From: Gallionellaceae bacterium
GTDB taxonomy: Bacteria > Pseudomonadota > Gammaproteobacteria > Burkholderiales > Gallionellaceae
Assembly (NCBI GenBank): GCA_031277195.1
Contig: JAITMU010000061.1
Coordinates: forward strand, 1-8,488
Direction of reading: 5' to 3'
DNA length: 8,488 nt
Within the stretch, counting starts at the first letter, position 1; every line of letters begins with the position of its first letter. Below are positions 5,231 to 8,488 of this stretch, one piece after another. A program made the translations under genes and the position numbers. The notes below the pieces were generated by a model, which worked only from the letters and a program-made list of their open reading frames with translations, did no database searches and was not told the DNA's origin.

Positions 5231-8041
5231 ATGAACAGCCCCCCAAAAAATGATCTTCAATTCCTGCGCGCATCCTCGCCGCTGTCCAGCTTGAATGAAA
5301 ATTTCATCGAGGGATTGTATGAAACCTGGCTGACGAATCCCGCGGCGGTGGATTCTTCCTGGCGCGTTTATTTTGACGCGCTGCAAGCCGAGCCGCTGGA
5401 GCCGCCTCGCGACAATCGCCGTGAAGTTGAACTGGCGCACAAGCAGGCAGCCGTGTTTCGTTTGATTGACGCCTACCGCTCCCTCGGCGTGCGCGTCGCC
5501 GATCTTGATCCCCTGAATCGCTATCCCAAACCAGATGTGCCGGAACTCGATCCGGCTTATCACGGCCTGCATGCGTCCGATCTGGATGTCGTGTTTGAGG
5601 CTGATCCGCTGGCCGATGCGGCGGGCGATGTGCCGCGCATGACGCTGCGCGAAATTCTGAGTCGTTTGCGCGATGCCTATTGCGGCAGCGCGGGCGCGGA
5701 ATACATGCACGTCAGCGATCCTGTGCAGAAGCGCTGGATTCGGCAACGCTTTGAAGGCGCGCACGATGCCGCCGGACACGACGCGGCGACGCAGCGTCAC
5801 ATTCTCAAACAACTCACCGCCGCCGAAACGCTGGAGCGTTATCTGCACACCCGTTACGTCGGGCAGAAACGTTTTTCGCTGGAAGGCGGCGAGACGATGA
5901 TTCCCCTGCTCGCGCATCTGCTGCAACGCGCGGGCGCGCAAGGCGTGCAGGAAGCGGTCATCGGCATGGCGCATCGCGGGCGGTTGAATGTGCTGGTGAA
6001 CATTCTCGGCAAGCAACCCGCCATGTTGTTCGCCGAATTTGAAGGCACGCACGCGGGGCAACTGACCTCCGGCGACGTGAAATACCATCAGGGATTTTCC
6101 GCTGACGTGCAAACGTCGGGCGGCACGCTGCATGTGGCGCTCGCGTTCAATCCTTCGCATCTGGAAATCGTCGATCCGGTGGTGCAGGGTTCGGTGCGCG
6201 CGCGCCAGCATCGACTGGACGACGCGGACGGCGGCAAGGTGTTGCCGGTGCTGGTGCATGGCGACGCGGCTTTCGCCGGGCAGGGCGTGGTGATGGAAAC
6301 GCTGGCGATGTCGCAGACGCGCGGCTTTTTCACCGGCGGCACGGTGCATGTCGTCATCAACAACCAGATCGGCTTCACCACTTCCGATGTGCGCGATGCG
6401 CGTTCGTCACTCTATTGCACCGACGTGGCGAAGATGGTGGAAGCGCCGATTTTTCACGTCAACGCCGACGACCCCGATGCCGCGCTGAACATCATCGCGA
6501 TGGCGCTGGATTACCGCATGACCTTCCGCAAGGATGTGGTGGTCGATCTGGTCTGCTATCGCAAACTGGGGCACAACGAACAAGACGAGCCGCTGGTCAC
6601 GCAGCCGGAGATGTATCGCCATGTGCGCGAGCATCCGGGCACACGCGCGCTGTACGCGGAACGGTTGCAATCGGCGGGCGTGATTGCGTCGGGCGAGGCC
6701 GAGGCGATGATCGCGGACTATCGCCAGGGCATGTCAGAAGGGCGCAACCCCGTGCAGCCTGCGACCGAAGGCGTTCGCGCGGGCTTGGTGCCTGACTGGA
6801 AGCGGTTCAAGAAACTCGCGCATTGGGACATCGCGGCGGATACAGCGGTGCCGTTGTCGCGTCTGCGGGAATTGGCGCGCGTGTTGACGACGGCGCTGCC
6901 GGATTTCACCCTGCATGACCGCGTGCAGAAAATTCTGGCAGATCGCGCGGCGATGGCGCGCGGCGAACTGCCGCTCGATTGGGGCATGGCGGAAAACCTC
7001 GCCTATGCCACGCTGCTCGCCGATGGATATTCGGTGCGATTGTCGGGACAGGACAGTCAGCGCGGCACGTTCTTCCATCGCCACGCCACCTGGTTTGACC
7101 AGAACCGCGGCGGCACCTACACGCCGCTGCAACATCTGACGCCGGATCAGGCGGATTTCACCGTAATTGATTCGCTGCTGTCCGAAGAAGCGGTGCTGGG
7201 ATTTGAGTATGGCTACGCCACCGCCGACCCGGATTCGCTGGTGTTGTGGGAAGCGCAGTTCGGCGATTTCGCCAACGGCGCGCAGGTGGTGATCGACCAG
7301 TTCATCGCCTCCGGCGAAGCGAAATGGGGGCGGCTGTGCGGCCTCGTCATGTTGTTGCCGCACGGTTATGAAGGCCAGGGTGCGGAGCATTCGTCGGGGC
7401 GCATCGAGCGTTATTTGCAACTGTGCGCCGATTACAACATTCAGGTGTGTGTGCCATCGACGGCGGCGCAGATGTTCCACCTGCTGCGCCGTCAGATGGT
7501 GCGCCCGCAGCGCAAACCGCTCATCGTGTTTACGCCCAAGAGTTTGCTGCGCAGCAAGGAGGCATCCTCGTCGTTGGAGGCGCTGGCGGCGGGGCGCTTT
7601 CAGCCGGTGATCGCGGAGGCGGAGACGCTGGACGCGGAGAAAGTGCGCCGCGTCATCGCATGCAGCGGCAAAATTTATTACGAGCTGCTCGCTGCGCGTC
7701 GCACTCGCGAAATCGCAGACATGGCGATTATTCGCATCGAGCAACTCTATCCGTTTCCGCACGATGATTTCGCCGCGCAGATCGCCGCGTTTCCGAGTGC
7801 GAAGGAAGTCGTGTGGTGTCAGGAGGAGCCGGGCAATCAAGGCGCATGGCATCGCATCCAGCATTACCTGTTGCGCCATCTGCGCGCCGACATGCGCCTC
7901 GATTACGCGCTGCGTCCGTCATCCGCTTCGCCCGCCGCCGGTTATCTGGCGGTGCACCATGAACAGCAAAAAGCAGTGATCGCCGCCGCCTTCCGCGCCG
8001 ATCTCGACGACAAACCCAATCCGGGAGCTTTGCATGAGTAA
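5231..8041 (+). CDS. sucA: 2-oxoglutarate dehydrogenase E1 component
   Basis: Thiamine-diphosphate enzyme that decarboxylates 2-oxoglutarate and passes the succinyl group to the lipoyl arm of SucB. 936 aa, against 933 in E. coli. The N-terminal LNENFIEGLYETWLTNPAAV (about 17-36) is the conserved E2-docking segment. Then GMAHRGRLNVLVNILGK (about 245), HQGFSADVQ and NPSHLEIVDPVV with the active-site histidines, and the ThDP/Mg motif GDAAFAGQG (about 344) to NNQIGFTT (about 377). The pyrimidine-binding half has FEYGYATADPDSLVLWEAQFGDF (about 660, listed in part: EYGYA, WEAQFGDF) and LPHGYEGQGAEHSS. All expected blocks are intact. No close SD precedes ATG 5231 (GGGAG at 5211-5215 is 15 nt away), so initiation may rely on coupling to gltA. 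Its last 8 nt overlap sucB. Confidence 0.96.
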   Translation: MNSPPKNDLQFLRASSPLSSLNENFIEGLYETWLTNPAAVDSSWRVYFDALQAEPLEPPRDNRREVELAHKQAAVFRLIDAYRSLGVRVADLDPLNRYPKPDVPELDPAYHGLHASDLDVVFEADPLADAAGDVPRMTLREILSRLRDAYCGSAGAEYMHVSDPVQKRWIRQRFEGAHDAAGHDAATQRHILKQLTAAETLERYLHTRYVGQKRFSLEGGETMIPLLAHLLQRAGAQGVQEAVIGMAHRGRLNVLVNILGKQPAMLFAEFEGTHAGQLTSGDVKYHQGFSADVQTSGGTLHVALAFNPSHLEIVDPVVQGSVRARQHRLDDADGGKVLPVLVHGDAAFAGQGVVMETLAMSQTRGFFTGGTVHVVINNQIGFTTSDVRDARSSLYCTDVAKMVEAPIFHVNADDPDAALNIIAMALDYRMTFRKDVVVDLVCYRKLGHNEQDEPLVTQPEMYRHVREHPGTRALYAERLQSAGVIASGEAEAMIADYRQGMSEGRNPVQPATEGVRAGLVPDWKRFKKLAHWDIAADTAVPLSRLRELARVLTTALPDFTLHDRVQKILADRAAMARGELPLDWGMAENLAYATLLADGYSVRLSGQDSQRGTFFHRHATWFDQNRGGTYTPLQHLTPDQADFTVIDSLLSEEAVLGFEYGYATADPDSLVLWEAQFGDFANGAQVVIDQFIASGEAKWGRLCGLVMLLPHGYEGQGAEHSSGRIERYLQLCADYNIQVCVPSTAAQMFHLLRRQMVRPQRKPLIVFTPKSLLRSKEASSSLEALAAGRFQPVIAEAETLDAEKVRRVIACSGKIYYELLAARRTREIADMAIIRIEQLYPFPHDDFAAQIAAFPSAKEVVWCQEEPGNQGAWHRIQHYLLRHLRADMRLDYALRPSSASPAAGYLAVHHEQQKAVIAAAFRADLDDKPNPGALHE

Positions 8042-8488
8042 CGCTGAAATCCTCGAAATCCGCTCGCCGCAATTATCGGAATCCGTGACGGAGGCGACGT
8101 TGCTGACCTGGCACAAACAGGCGGGCGATGTTGTCGCGGAAGGCGAGAATCTGGTGGATGTGGAAACGGACAAGGTTGTGCTGGAATTGCCCGCGCCTGC
8201 GGCGGGGGTGTTGAAGGAAATCCTCAAAGGAGAGGGCGAGAAGGTTGGCAGCGGCGAAGTGGTAGCGGTGCTGGAGGTCGGCGCGGCAATGACGAAGCAG
8301 AAGGCGAAAACGTCGGTTGCCTCGCCCTCGGTGCGCAAGCTGGCGCATGAGCGGGACGTGGATGTGGGCGGGGTGAAGGGGAGCGGCGAAGGTGGGCGGG
8401 TTACGCGGGGGGATGTGATGGGTGTTACCCCCTCTCCCCGACCCTCTCCCACGAGGGGAGAGGGGGCGGTAAGCGGCGAGCGGTGGGT
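8034..8488 (+). CDS. sucB: 2-oxoglutarate dehydrogenase E2 component, dihydrolipoyl succinyltransferase (5' part)
   Basis: Core of the 2-oxoglutarate dehydrogenase complex; 151 codons are visible and the frame is open to the window edge. Residues 1-82 are a lipoyl domain (IRSPQLSESVTEATLLTW), with the lipoylated Lys47 in VETDKVVLEL. Residues 97-130 are the peripheral subunit (E3/E1) binding domain: SPSVRKLAHERDVD, KGSGEGGRVTRGDV. The linker between them is only about 14 residues, short for the family. Residues 132-145 (TPSPRPSPTRGEGA) are encoded by a palindromic repeat also found upstream at 3227-3343; then SGERWV resembles the sequence that opens the catalytic domain (SEKRVPMTRLR in E. coli). 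ATG 8034 overlaps the sucA stop by 8 nt and has GGGAG (8023-8027) at 6 nt. The catalytic domain lies outside the window, so integrity cannot be confirmed. Confidence 0.93.
   Translation, partial: MSNAEILEIRSPQLSESVTEATLLTWHKQAGDVVAEGENLVDVETDKVVLELPAPAAGVLKEILKGEGEKVGSGEVVAVLEVGAAMTKQKAKTSVASPSVRKLAHERDVDVGGVKGSGEGGRVTRGDVMGVTPSPRPSPTRGEGAVSGERW
8428..8466 (+). repeat. CCCTCTCCC palindromic repeat, copy 3, inside sucB
   Basis: CCCCCTCTCCCCGA then hairpin CCCTCTCCC (8442-8450), loop ACGAG, GGGAGAGGG (8456-8464). It has the same loop as the minus strand of copy 2 (3305-3343) and differs from it by A to G, one missing C and one extra trailing G. It is 39 nt long, equal to 13 codons, and read without a stop in the sucB frame, in the segment between the E3-binding and catalytic domains. 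Confidence 0.88.

Noticed and set aside
4298..6349. 683-codon open frame on the minus strand across gltA and sucA
   Set aside because: It runs across two clear genes and their gap, has His/Arg-rich composition typical of antisense shadows, and resembles no family.
6734..7879. 381-codon minus-strand open frame within sucA
   Set aside because: Shadow of the sucA reading frame; no domain or start signal supports it.

Overview
The window is one strand-consistent TCA-cycle gene cluster, all on the + strand: sdhC (3' part) - sdhD - sdhA - sdhB - [DUF559::sdhE fusion] - gltA - sucA - sucB (5' part). This gene order, the GC-rich codon use and the protein sequences (type C succinate dehydrogenase with both haem-ligand positions, E. 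coli-like citrate synthase, standard E1o) fit a proteobacterium, most likely a betaproteobacterium. The genus cannot be told from the sequence.

Layout: 1-596 holds the two membrane anchors of succinate dehydrogenase. 593-2368 is the flavoprotein. 2369-2453 is a short gap filled by a perfect 28-bp inverted repeat. 2454-3152 is the iron-sulfur subunit. 3153-3343 is a gap with two inverted copies of a CCCTCTCCC-type palindromic repeat. 3344-3907 is a DUF559 (Vsr/PD-(D/E)XK-like) domain fused in frame to the flavinylation factor SdhE. 3926-5218 is citrate synthase. 5231-8041 is the 2-oxoglutarate dehydrogenase E1. 8034 to the end is the start of its E2, which contains a third copy of the CCCTCTCCC repeat inside the reading frame.

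The genes act together. SdhE helps attach FAD to SdhA, SdhCDAB passes electrons from succinate to quinone, GltA feeds the cycle, and SucAB supplies succinyl-CoA. Most junctions are overlaps or short gaps, so most of the cluster is probably co-transcribed. The two exceptions are the gaps occupied by palindromic repeats.

The unusual content is repeat invasion of core-metabolism genes. One dispersed palindrome abuts the sdhB start codon. A second repeat family flanks a DUF559 ORF that has captured or been fused to sdhE. The same family also encodes the linker between the E3-binding and catalytic domains of SucB. The DUF559-SdhE fusion and the in-frame repeat in sucB deserve the most attention.
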